The notes under the pieces: model-generated | Database searches by the model: none | Seen by the model: the letters and a program-made list of their open reading frames with translations, nothing else | What the model was told of the DNA's origin: nothing | NCBI RefSeq assembly: GCF_003172955.1 | Contig: NZ_QGKR01000216.1 | Span: 1-38,120 of the forward strand | Direction: 5' to 3' | Length of the DNA: 38,120 bases | Source: Micromonospora acroterricola | GTDB lineage: Bacteria; Actinomycetota; Actinomycetes; Mycobacteriales; Micromonosporaceae | In this document: in pieces, positions 15,874 through 23,796 of the stretch | Numbering within the stretch: the stretch's first letter is position 1 | Layout: the number at the start of each line of letters is the position of its first letter | Made by a program: the position numbers and the translations under genes

Positions 15874-16217
15874 GCCGGCCTACTGGACGGCGGGCAGGTT
15901 CGCCGTGAGCCCGGCCGAAGGGTCGACCAGCACGCCGGTCATCACCACCCTCACGGTTACCCCGATCTGCGCGGTCCTGGTGCCCGTGTCGCTACCTGCC
16001 CGACACCGCCACGAGACCGTGCGGCATGCCGGCACGGCGCCGCGGCCCGGGCGTGCCGGGGCCACGGCGAGGAATCAACGACACAACGATCGCGACGGGG
16101 TGCCGGTCACGCGGCAGTGGCCCCCCGGCGCATCTGGCTGATCGCCGAAGCGTCGTTCTGCGCGCCCGCGCGGGTCACAGTCATTTTGTGAAACGTGCGA
16201 AGTCGGCAATGGACCCT
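15874..16217. other. Intergenic stretch with no supported gene
   Basis: About 340 bases between the divergent flippase and polymerase genes. A 61-codon minus-strand frame (15880-16065) ends six bases before the flippase start and reads VTVRVVMTGVLVDPSAG near its end. Such spacing would suit an operon, but it has no binding site and no family resemblance, so I do not call it. The stretch may hold the flippase promoter; I see no clear one. Confidence 0.4.
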
Positions 16218-16226
16218 TGCTATAAC
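16218..16226 (+). promoter_or_regulatory. Possible extended -10 promoter of the polymerase gene
   Basis: TGCTATAAC at 16218-16226 fits an extended -10 element (TGN plus TATAAC) in the most AT-rich part of this gap, about 190 bases before the polymerase start. No consensus -35 is present at normal spacing. Confidence 0.3.
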
Positions 16227-16300
16227 ACCCTAAGCACTGGTGACACCGCCATCGGGCACGCCCGCCTGCAACCGACCCGCCCGCATGGCGACATGCCTTC

Positions 16301-16364
16301 GGTCGTTCCGTGTGCCAACCCGGCGGGCAGTGGGCGGCGCGGGCCGGAAACGAGCGGAACGACC
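16301..16364. promoter_or_regulatory. Inverted repeat in the polymerase leader
   Basis: GGTCGTTCCG (16301-16310) and CGGAACGACC (16355-16364) are perfect 10-base reverse complements with a 44-base GC-rich spacer. The right arm ends 51 bases before the polymerase start. If transcription begins near 16233, this is a leader RNA structure; attenuation or protein binding is possible. Confidence 0.45.
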
Positions 16365-16415
16365 ACCACCGGGAGGCACCCGGCGGAGCGGAACTGATGC
16401 GGGAGCACCAGCTGA

Positions 16416-17825
16416 ATGACCACGACCACACCGGACCTCACCACACGTCGATTCGTGTCGACGGCGACGTCGGCACAACCGATTCGGCACCGCCCGGCCC
16501 CGTTTCGCCGTTCACTGCGAGCCTGGCTGCCACTGCTACTCGCCGGCGGCTGGATGCTGGGGACGTTCGGCCTCTTCTGGACCGGGGCGCTGGCGCAGCA
16601 GGTACCGAACCCCGGCACGCTCTGCCTGTTCGTGTTGGGCGCCACCGGCGCCTTTGCCGCCGGCTACGTCGCGCAGCTCTGGCGCAGCAGCTCCCGACCC
16701 ATCGTCGGCACGACGCGGTCCACCGACGTCAGGCGGGTGCGCAGACTGGTCCTGGCCAGCGGCATCTACTACGTGGTCCTCGGTGTGGCCCTGCTCGTCG
16801 AGTACGGGGCGACCGGTCCGGGCAGCATCATCGCCAGTCTGCAGGACCCGGCGGGGGCGTACCTCAACAAGTTCACCGTCTACCAGCAGCAGCAGGACAG
16901 CGGTCGCACGAACCCCGTCATCCAGGTGCTGACCCTGCTCGGCTTCCTCGGCACCGCGCTTGTCCCCCTGCTCGTCGTCTACTGGCGACGACTGTCGGGC
17001 GGTCTGCGACTCGTCGGACTCGCGGGCATCGGTGTCTACAGCCTCTTCTTCCTCTACATCGGCACTCTGAAGGGTCTCGGGGACTTCGTGCTGATGATCG
17101 CGGCCGGTTTGCTCATCGCCTCGTCGCGGAATCCCGACCGGACCGGCCGCAAGATGAACCGGCGGCGGGCGACAGTGCTGGTGGCGGTCGTGTTCGCGCT
17201 CTTCTGCGCCTACATGGTCAGCAACCAGGCCGACCGGGTGGACCAGTTCGGCACCCACGATCGTGTCCGCGCCAATCCGACCGTCGAGCGGATCGTCGGT
17301 GAGCAGGTGGCGACCGGTCTGGCCGCGCTGGTGATCTATCCAACCCACGGCTACCTCGGCCTCGCGTACAACCTCGAAACGCCGTTCGTGTGGTCCCATG
17401 GCCTGGGCAGCACCCCGGCGGTCGCCTCGTACGGCAGCCAGTACCTCGGGATCGACACGGACCAGTATCCGGCCTATCCGACCCGTACCGAGGACCGGAC
17501 GGGGTGGCCTGCGGGCATGTACTGGTCGACCATCTATCCCTGGCTGGCTTCGGATCTCACCTTTCCGGGAACCGTGCTCTTCATGGCCTTCCTGGGCTGG
17601 TTCTTCGCCCGGCTCTGGCGTGAGGTGAACCTCTCGGGCGGCATCCTGCCAACCTTGATCTTCGTTCAGATGTGCCTGCTCGTCGCGTACATCCCGGCGA
17701 ACAATCAGCTCGGAATGTCGCGGCCAGCCGTGATCGGCCTCGCCACGCTGCTGTCCCTGTACCTGTGGATGGCCCTGACACGCGGCGCGAGCGGCTCAGC
17801 GCCGCCCGAGCGGGTGCAGCGGTAG
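16416..17825 (+). CDS. Wzy-like repeat-unit polymerase
   Basis: A 469-residue protein with about 10-12 hydrophobic segments starting near residue 36 (RAWLPLLLAGGWMLGTFGLFW). It resembles oligosaccharide repeat-unit polymerases in topology and in having a large extracytoplasmic loop (about residues 270-375: ERIVGEQVATG, YPTHGYLGLAYNLE, SHGLGSTPAVASYG) before the last three membrane helices. It should polymerise flipped repeat units. ATG start with GGGAG ten bases upstream. It is convergent with the next glycosyltransferase and the two coding ends overlap by 30 bases. It differs from the ligase-type protein at 11760-13070, so the locus has two candidate polymer-finishing enzymes. Confidence 0.82.
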   Translation: MTTTTPDLTTRRFVSTATSAQPIRHRPAPFRRSLRAWLPLLLAGGWMLGTFGLFWTGALAQQVPNPGTLCLFVLGATGAFAAGYVAQLWRSSSRPIVGTTRSTDVRRVRRLVLASGIYYVVLGVALLVEYGATGPGSIIASLQDPAGAYLNKFTVYQQQQDSGRTNPVIQVLTLLGFLGTALVPLLVVYWRRLSGGLRLVGLAGIGVYSLFFLYIGTLKGLGDFVLMIAAGLLIASSRNPDRTGRKMNRRRATVLVAVVFALFCAYMVSNQADRVDQFGTHDRVRANPTVERIVGEQVATGLAALVIYPTHGYLGLAYNLETPFVWSHGLGSTPAVASYGSQYLGIDTDQYPAYPTRTEDRTGWPAGMYWSTIYPWLASDLTFPGTVLFMAFLGWFFARLWREVNLSGGILPTLIFVQMCLLVAYIPANNQLGMSRPAVIGLATLLSLYLWMALTRGASGSAPPERVQR

Positions 17826-19121
17826 CTCGCGCTTCTGCTTCGACAGGTGGAGACGACCCGACGAGGCGGCCGCCAGTCCGGCCAGAAAGGACCGGATCCG
17901 TTGTCCCTGCGCCGCGGGACCGCGCGTCTGCCGGACGAACGCGGCACCCGCGCTGCCGAGGGTGGCCCACTCCTCGCGGGGCATGGCGAGCACCCGCAGC
18001 AGGGCTTCGCGCAGGCCGTCCGCCGTGTCCGACTCGGCGAAGCGCAGGTACGGGTCGTAGTCGGGCGGGATGCCCGGCAGCCGTGTGGTCACTACCGGAA
18101 CGCCGGTGGACAGGTACTCGATGAGCTTCGACGGGAACGAGTAGCGGACGAACGACTGATCCACCGGCCGCGGGTTGACCAGCACCGACGCGCGGGCGAG
18201 GCGCTGCACCAGCGCACCACGGTCAAGCAGCTCGGGTGCGGCGATCCGGGGATCGGACTCTGCCTGCGTTCGCAACCACTCCTCCAGCTCTCCCCGGCCG
18301 AACAGGAACAGGCGCAGATCGGGATCGTCCATGCCGCGGAATGCTTCGACCAGGCGATCGACGCCGTAGGCCCGGGTTAGCCCGCCGGCGTACACCACCT
18401 CACGGGAGGCGGCGGCAGCTCCTCGATCCGCCGACGAGGGTGGGCCCACTACGAGATGACCGGGCCGGCCAAACGCTGACGCCTCGAGGGGTGGGTTGCA
18501 GATTCCCTCCATGACAAGACGGGGAACCGAGGGCGCGAAGTCCTCGGCAAGCGCGGCGGTGAGCACCACAACGCCCGAACACCGACGCAGCGCCATGCGA
18601 ACCAGCGCGTGGTCCAGGCGGCGCAGCGCGCGGACGATCAGGCCGTCATCGGGGAGGATCACACCGGGGGGATCGGTCAGCACCGGCACCACCCGTGCCG
18701 ACCGTCGCCACGCGACCAGAGCCCCGAACCACAGGAACGGCGTGTGGACGCCGTGGATGAGCAGGACATTGTCGCCTCCCGTGCGCAACATCCGCGAACC
18801 CGTGCGCACGGCCGCCACGAACCGCGTCAGGTGTTTCACGCCGAGCAGATTGACGAACCCCAGCAGCTCTCCCTGCACGCCGTTCTGCTCGAACCGCCCC
18901 GGCCGGAAGCGAATCTGCCGATTCCGCGGAAAGGTCGACGCGGGGGCCGCGGAGAGCAGACGCACCGGACAGCCCGCCGCGCGGATGCTCTCCACCAGGG
19001 CCCAGGCGAACGTGTGGGTCTGCGTGGGCATGACGACGTCTCTCGCCACGATGTGCCGAAACAGGTCGTCCCCAATGGTGAATCCCAGCAGCAGTACACG
19101 GGGACAGGGCTCGTCGGTCAC
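17796..19121 (-). CDS. Glycosyltransferase, GT4-like
   Basis: A 441-residue GT-B protein. N-terminal half: RVLLLGFTIGDDLFRHIVARD, VLLIHGVHTPFLWFG and VPVLTDPPG. C-terminal half: VVYAGGLTRAYGVDRLVEAF, LFLFGRGELEEWL, and SFPSKLIEYLSTGVPVVTTRLPG, the usual nucleotide-sugar binding region with the family's conserved glycines. The donor and acceptor cannot be told. The GTG start overlaps the upstream glycosyltransferase stop by four bases (GTGA), so the two are co-translated. The 3' end overlaps the convergent polymerase gene by 30 bases. Confidence 0.88.
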   Translation of the reverse strand: MTDEPCPRVLLLGFTIGDDLFRHIVARDVVMPTQTHTFAWALVESIRAAGCPVRLLSAAPASTFPRNRQIRFRPGRFEQNGVQGELLGFVNLLGVKHLTRFVAAVRTGSRMLRTGGDNVLLIHGVHTPFLWFGALVAWRRSARVVPVLTDPPGVILPDDGLIVRALRRLDHALVRMALRRCSGVVVLTAALAEDFAPSVPRLVMEGICNPPLEASAFGRPGHLVVGPPSSADRGAAAASREVVYAGGLTRAYGVDRLVEAFRGMDDPDLRLFLFGRGELEEWLRTQAESDPRIAAPELLDRGALVQRLARASVLVNPRPVDQSFVRYSFPSKLIEYLSTGVPVVTTRLPGIPPDYDPYLRFAESDTADGLREALLRVLAMPREEWATLGSAGAAFVRQTRGPAAQGQRIRSFLAGLAAASSGRLHLSKQKRELPLHPLGRR

Positions 19122-20257
19122 GCCGTTCCTTCCAGGATGCGCCGGTAAACGCCATCGAGGGACCTGAGCATGACCGGCAGGCTGTAGCCGTCCTGCACCA
19201 CCTTGCGGCCCGTCTCGCCCACGTGTCGACGTTCGGCGGCATCGACGAGCAACGGCTCGATCGCCGTGGCGAACGCCTCGGGGTCTCCGGCCGCCACCAG
19301 GTGGCCACCGCCCTGCCGAAGCACCTCGACGTTGCCACCAACGGCGGAGGCTACGACGGGCAGGGCGTGGGCCATGGCTTCCAACAGGGCGTTGGACAGG
19401 TTCTCGTGCAGGGTGGGGAAGACGAAGATGTCCGCCGCCGAGAGGAGATCCGGCACGTCGAGGCGATTGCCGAGCAGCTGCACCTCGGTGCCGTCCACGT
19501 CCGCCAGGGCGGCGGCGATCCCAGTCCGGTCCGGTCCGTCGCCGGCGACCAGCAGCACCCGTCGACCGGCCGGCGGCGGCAGCCGACGCAGCGCGTCCGC
19601 CAGCACTCCGAATCCCTTGTCCCAGCTCAGGCGGGCTACCGCGATCATGACCACGTCGTCGGGGGCCAGGCCGAGTACGGCGCGTCGGCTGCTGCGCGCG
19701 GCGCCCACGTCGGCCGGCAGCGGAACCCCGTTGGGAATCACGCCGACGAACCTGTCCGCGTGCGCCCGAAGAAAGTCCCGGTCAGCGGCGTACTCACACA
19801 CGGTCGCGACGTGGCTGGCCATCCGCAGGGTGGCCGGCTCGGCTCCGCGGGCCAACAGAGCCTTACGCCAGGTACGACCACCGTGTCTCAGGTCCCGCAC
19901 GGTGCCGTGCACGGTGACCAGGATCCGGGGGCAGCCCGCCAACCGGGCGGCGAGCACGCCGTGGAAGCCCTCGTTCTGCAGGCCGCGCACGTGCACCAGG
20001 TCGGGACGCACCCTCCGCAGTAGGCGAACCCAGTCACGCAGCAGGGGCACGTTGAGGGCGCCGTTACCGCCGACCTGATGCATGCGGACGAACTCGTACC
20101 GCTCGTTCAGCGCGGACCCGAGCACTCGCTGCACGGCGGTCAGCGGCCCGTTGGCGCCCGGCGTGCCGGCCGAATGCTGCACGATGACGGGCCGTTTCCG
20201 CACCGGTGGCGCGCTCGGACGGCTCTGGTCACCCCGGCTGGCTGGCTCCACTGACAC
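19118..20257 (-). CDS. Glycosyltransferase, GT4 family
   Basis: A 379-residue GT4 glycosyltransferase with a complete donor domain: MIAVARLSWDKGFGVLADAL, LLVAGDGPDR, VQLLGNRLDVPDLLSAADIF and PTLHENLSNALLEAMAHALP, including the E-x7-E pattern (HE...LE). N-terminal acceptor domain: QHSAGTPGANGPLTAVQRVL, DLVHVRGLQNEGFHG. The first GTG at 20257 is given, but the second GTG at 20251 has GGAG five bases before it and may be the true start, two residues shorter. First gene of a two-gene minus-strand operon; the promoter must lie within the 114-base divergent gap to 20372. Confidence 0.9.
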   Translation of the reverse strand: MSVEPASRGDQSRPSAPPVRKRPVIVQHSAGTPGANGPLTAVQRVLGSALNERYEFVRMHQVGGNGALNVPLLRDWVRLLRRVRPDLVHVRGLQNEGFHGVLAARLAGCPRILVTVHGTVRDLRHGGRTWRKALLARGAEPATLRMASHVATVCEYAADRDFLRAHADRFVGVIPNGVPLPADVGAARSSRRAVLGLAPDDVVMIAVARLSWDKGFGVLADALRRLPPPAGRRVLLVAGDGPDRTGIAAALADVDGTEVQLLGNRLDVPDLLSAADIFVFPTLHENLSNALLEAMAHALPVVASAVGGNVEVLRQGGGHLVAAGDPEAFATAIEPLLVDAAERRHVGETGRKVVQDGYSLPVMLRSLDGVYRRILEGTA

Positions 20258-20335
20258 TCCAACGTCGACCTAGGGGACCACCGGCGGCGCGCCCTGATCC
20301 GCGGTAACGGCATCGGTGCGTACAGTAACACCGGC

Positions 20336-20348
20336 ATTAGCCGCTAAT
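20336..20348. promoter_or_regulatory. Compact palindrome between divergent glycosyltransferase genes
   Basis: ATTAGC (20336-20341) and GCTAAT (20343-20348) form a perfect 13-base palindrome around one C. It lies 23 bases before the plus-strand glycosyltransferase and 78 bases before the minus-strand one. It overlaps a TAATAC hexamer (20345-20350) that could be a -10 element, which would make it an operator. Inferred only. Confidence 0.35.
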
Positions 20349-20371
20349 ACGCTGACACACGCTTTATACGA

Positions 20372-21682
20372 ATGGACAGCATGAAAAGCCACGAGACCGC
20401 CACCGCTCCCGCTCAGCCGGCCAATGCCCCGGGTGGACCCGTGCCCCGGCTCGTGATGGTGGCGGCGTACCGGTTCCCGCACGGTGACGCCATGTCGAAT
20501 CGGCTGCTCCAACTGGCCCGCTCCGCGACGCCCCCAGGCACCTCGACCCTGATCGTGAACGACTGGCCCGGCAACGACCGCCCACCGGAGCCCGTTGCCC
20601 TGCCACCCGAGTTGCGGCTGATCACGCTCTCCGCCACCGGCGGGGGTGGCCGGCTCCGCCGCTGGATGCACCGCCAGGGCCGACCCCTGCGAGTGCTGAA
20701 GGCGCTGCGACGAGCGGGCGTGCCCATCAGGGACCTCACCGGCGTCTGCCTCCCGCTGGGGCTGTGGAACCTGACGACGTGGGTCGTGCTGCGGTCGGCG
20801 ACGCGCTGCCCGTTGACCGTGGACGTGCTCGAACGGCACGAGCCCGCGCAGTTTCCCCGCGGGCGTCTGGCGCCCTACTTCATCCGGCACCGGTGGCACT
20901 CCTACCTCGCCGGACGGCTTGCGGATCGGATCATCGCGATCTCCACGACGCTGCAACGGCGTTTCGCCCGGCCGGGTCAGCCCATCCTGGTCGTGCCGCC
21001 ACAGGTCGACTGCGCCGACTATGGCGAACCGGCGCCGCCGTCGGTGAAGGCGAGCCTGCGATTGTTGTATGCCGGCACGGCGGGGTCCAAGGATCAACTG
21101 GCCGTGGTGCTGGACGGCATCCGTCGGCTGCCTGAGCCGGAGCGGAGGCGGGTCCGGCTGAGCATCGCCGGAATGACGCGGGAGCAGGCCACGCTGGTGT
21201 CTGACCTGGAGGACCGAGCGGTGGCGGACCTCGGCGAACAGATCACCTTTCTGGGCCGGGTACCACGCGACCGGGTCGTCGCCGAACTGGGCGCGGCGCA
21301 CTTCTCGGTGCTGGTCCGGCCCCCGGGCGGCTACGCCGACGCCGGCTTTCCGTCGAAGGTGCCCGAGAGCCTGGCGGCCGGCTGCCCGGTCCTGCTCAAC
21401 CACACCAGTGATCTGGGCAGCTACATCGACGATGGCCGGGAGGGCATCGTGCTGACGGGGGCCGACGCGGACGACGTCCGGGACGGGCTCCAGCGGGCAC
21501 TTGCCCTGGACGACGCGCAGTGGTGGCGGATGAGCCGCCATGCCCGGGAACGGGCTTCCGCATTCGACTACCGCGCCTGGGCGCCCGCGGTGAGCGCGTT
21601 CGTGACCGGTCGCGCAAACGTGGAGGACGGCCTCGACCCCGTGAGTCGTTCCGCGAACGTCCGCCCTACCCGAAGCACGTAG
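20372..21682 (+). CDS. Glycosyltransferase, GT4-like
   Basis: A 436-residue GT-B protein. The N-terminus after about 25 variable residues has RLVMVAAYRFPHGDAMSNRLLQLA, a pattern of GT4 enzymes with a nucleotide-sugar domain at the other end. The C-terminal half has LRLLYAGTAGSKDQLAVVLDGI, ITFLGRVPRDRVVAELGAAH and FPSKVPESLAAGCPVLLNHTSD. The donor is unknown. No ribosome binding site precedes either ATG (20372 or 20381), so the start is uncertain and leaderless translation is possible. It stands alone on the plus strand and ends 13 bases before the convergent acetyltransferase. Confidence 0.87.
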   Translation: MDSMKSHETATAPAQPANAPGGPVPRLVMVAAYRFPHGDAMSNRLLQLARSATPPGTSTLIVNDWPGNDRPPEPVALPPELRLITLSATGGGGRLRRWMHRQGRPLRVLKALRRAGVPIRDLTGVCLPLGLWNLTTWVVLRSATRCPLTVDVLERHEPAQFPRGRLAPYFIRHRWHSYLAGRLADRIIAISTTLQRRFARPGQPILVVPPQVDCADYGEPAPPSVKASLRLLYAGTAGSKDQLAVVLDGIRRLPEPERRRVRLSIAGMTREQATLVSDLEDRAVADLGEQITFLGRVPRDRVVAELGAAHFSVLVRPPGGYADAGFPSKVPESLAAGCPVLLNHTSDLGSYIDDGREGIVLTGADADDVRDGLQRALALDDAQWWRMSRHARERASAFDYRAWAPAVSAFVTGRANVEDGLDPVSRSANVRPTRST

Positions 21683-21695
21683 CGGCATGGCCGGG

Positions 21696-22316
21696 TCACG
21701 CCACCGGATCGGCCGGAGTCGGCGGTTTGCGCGCCCCGCCGCTGCCCGCTGGTGTCATCCGCACCGCCGACCCGTCGCGCCCCGACACGCCGTAGATCCG
21801 CCGGATCACCGCGGCCTTCTCCTGGGCCGGCAGGTGGCCACAACCGAGCGACTTGGCCTTCATGATGGCGAGGTACTCGTCGGTGCTCTTGAGAACACGG
21901 GCGGGCACGCCGGCGGCCACGCTGTTGTCGGGGATGTCGCGGGTCACGACCGACCCGGCCCCGACGATGCATCGATCGCCGATCCGCACCCCCGGCAGGA
22001 TGATGGTCCGGACGCCGATGTAGACGTCGTCGCCGATGCTGATGGGGGCGGTCCACTCAAGGTCGGGGTGGTCCCTGCGCAGAATGAGGGTACCGCCGTC
22101 GTGAGTGACGAACTGCACTCCGGCCGTGACGTACACGTTGTCGCCCAAGGTGATCAGCCAGGGCTCGGAGCCGAACATGCTCCGATCGATGCCGTAGAAG
22201 CGCACCCGTCCGCGCAGGTTCACCCCGAGCGAACGCGCGAACTCCTCTGGATTGCGAGCCGCTGCGCGCCGGTCACGCAGGGCGGTGACGATGCCGCGGA
22301 GAGTACTTAGCATCAT
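21696..22316 (-). CDS. Hexapeptide-repeat O-acetyltransferase (left-handed beta-helix)
   Basis: A 206-residue acetyltransferase of the LbH family (NodL/Maa/WbbJ type). Visible are LGDNVYVTAGVQFVTHDGG, with the histidine expected to act as base, then ISIGDDVYIGVRTIILPGV, RIGDRCIVGAGSVV and VAAGVPARV. It would O-acetylate a sugar in the repeat unit using acetyl-CoA. I take the ATG at 22316 (an adjacent ATG at 22313 has GGAG four bases before it). The frame is open further upstream, but that part only overlaps the flippase. The start lies 44 bases inside the end of the flippase gene, so translation is probably coupled. The C-terminal 20 residues are low complexity. Confidence 0.88.
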   Translation of the reverse strand: MMLSTLRGIVTALRDRRAAARNPEEFARSLGVNLRGRVRFYGIDRSMFGSEPWLITLGDNVYVTAGVQFVTHDGGTLILRRDHPDLEWTAPISIGDDVYIGVRTIILPGVRIGDRCIVGAGSVVTRDIPDNSVAAGVPARVLKSTDEYLAIMKAKSLGCGHLPAQEKAAVIRRIYGVSGRDGSAVRMTPAGSGGARKPPTPADPVA

Positions 22317-23796
22317 GCTCCATCTCGAATGGGTTCGGTACGTTCGCGGACACGGTGGCGAGTGCTCTGCGGTATCCGACGACGGCGGCCGGAAGCACGG
22401 TGATGCCGTACGACAACGCCGAGGCGAGCGCCACACCGGACAGGCCCACCCTCGTCGCCAGGAGGATCTTCAGCGGTACGGCGACGACGAGGCAGGCCGC
22501 CCAACCGAGGAACTGCGGCCCCAGCAGCCCGATGCTGTTCTGCACCATGAAGAGTGGCGCCGCCACGGCGACGAGAACCGACCACACGGCGAGTCCGGCG
22601 AGCAGCGGGGCCGGCACCCGTTCGAGGTCATCCGAACGTACCCAGAACTCCAGAACGTCGTTGCCGGTCAGGACGAGGCACAGCGCAGGCAGGGTTACCG
22701 CCGCGGCGGAGAGGCAGGCCATCCGTCGGGTGCTACGCCGGACCCAGGCCACGTCGCCCCGGGCGAGCGCCTCGCCATTGGCCGGCCACAGCGGCAGGTT
22801 CACCAGGGTCACGAACAGGGCCAGCACCGCGAACATCCGCAGTATCACCGCGTAGTTCGCGGCCGCGTGCAGGCCGAGCACCCGGCCGACCAGGAAGCCG
22901 TCGAGGTTGAGCGCGATGGAACTCAACAGGGAGAGCGCGAAGAACCGGGATCCCAACCGGAGCAGCCCGCGCGCGATCGGGGCACGCACGTCCCTGACAC
23001 GTGGTCGAAGGGTGGGATCCTGCCAGCCGAAGTAGCAGATCGAGTTGGCAACGTTCATCAGGGGAACGGCGAGCACCGCCACGGCGATCACCAGAGCCGG
23101 ACTGGCGTGCAGGGCGACGGCGGCCACCACCAGACCCGCGGAACCCAGACTGCCGGCGGCCTGCCACAGGTTGCTCTGCGCAACCTGCTGTTGGGCGTAC
23201 TGCACCCGCTGGATGAGGGCCAGCGGAATGTTGGCCAGGAAGGCACCGAAGCAGACCAGCACCACCGCTCGCGCGTCTCGGGCCACCGCCGGGTCCGTGA
23301 CGTTCAGCAGCGTCGGCCAGGAGATCAGCCAGACGGCGACCACCAGCACCAGCAGCAGCGCCACGGACAGCGTACCGAGCAGGGCGTACGCGCTGGCTAT
23401 CTCACGGGCCGCCGCGCGGCGGTCACCGCTGGCGTGCAAACGGGAGAGCCGGGTGAGCAGACCGTTTCCGAGTCCGAAGTCGGCGAACAGCGCCATCGCG
23501 GTCAGTGAGGTGACCGCCATCCACATGCCGTACCGCTCTGCCCCGAGGTAGCGGAAGGCCACCGGGGTGATCAGCAGTGGCGCGGCCAGGCCGACGGCCT
23601 TGCCGGCCAGCGACGAGGCGATGCCGGTGACCAGTGCGCGACCACGGGACCGCCGCGCCACCGACGTGTCGCCTTGGAGTGACCCCGATCCCGCCGCCGC
23701 GGCCGGTGTCGCGGGCGTGGTCTCGGCGGAAGTGCCGCCGACCCCGTCGACCAGGACGGACGGGGCCGCCCCGGCGGCCGGAGGTCGATCGACCAT
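22273..23796 (-). CDS. Wzx-like polysaccharide flippase, copy 2
   Basis: A 507-residue membrane protein of the MOP/PST superfamily with about 12-14 hydrophobic segments after a 50-residue Ala/Pro/Gly-rich N-terminal extension. It parallels the flippase at 14473-15873 along its length: YGMWMAVTSLTAMALFADFG, LLNVTD, IQRVQYAQQQVAQSNLWQA, VNLPLWPANGEALARG and WVRRSTRRM. The ATG at 23796 shares one base with the epimerase stop (TGATG), which is better than the GTG 36 bases upstream. It sits between the epimerase and the acetyltransferase in a three-gene minus-strand operon. Confidence 0.9.
   Translation of the reverse strand: MVDRPPAAGAAPSVLVDGVGGTSAETTPATPAAAAGSGSLQGDTSVARRSRGRALVTGIASSLAGKAVGLAAPLLITPVAFRYLGAERYGMWMAVTSLTAMALFADFGLGNGLLTRLSRLHASGDRRAAAREIASAYALLGTLSVALLLVLVVAVWLISWPTLLNVTDPAVARDARAVVLVCFGAFLANIPLALIQRVQYAQQQVAQSNLWQAAGSLGSAGLVVAAVALHASPALVIAVAVLAVPLMNVANSICYFGWQDPTLRPRVRDVRAPIARGLLRLGSRFFALSLLSSIALNLDGFLVGRVLGLHAAANYAVILRMFAVLALFVTLVNLPLWPANGEALARGDVAWVRRSTRRMACLSAAAVTLPALCLVLTGNDVLEFWVRSDDLERVPAPLLAGLAVWSVLVAVAAPLFMVQNSIGLLGPQFLGWAACLVVAVPLKILLATRVGLSGVALASALSYGITVLPAAVVGYRRALATVSANVPNPFEMEHDAKYSPRHRHRPA

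Noticed and set aside
15880..16065. 61-codon minus-strand gene in front of flippase 1
   Set aside because: Its spacing to the flippase is operon-like, but it has no binding site and no recognisable domain.
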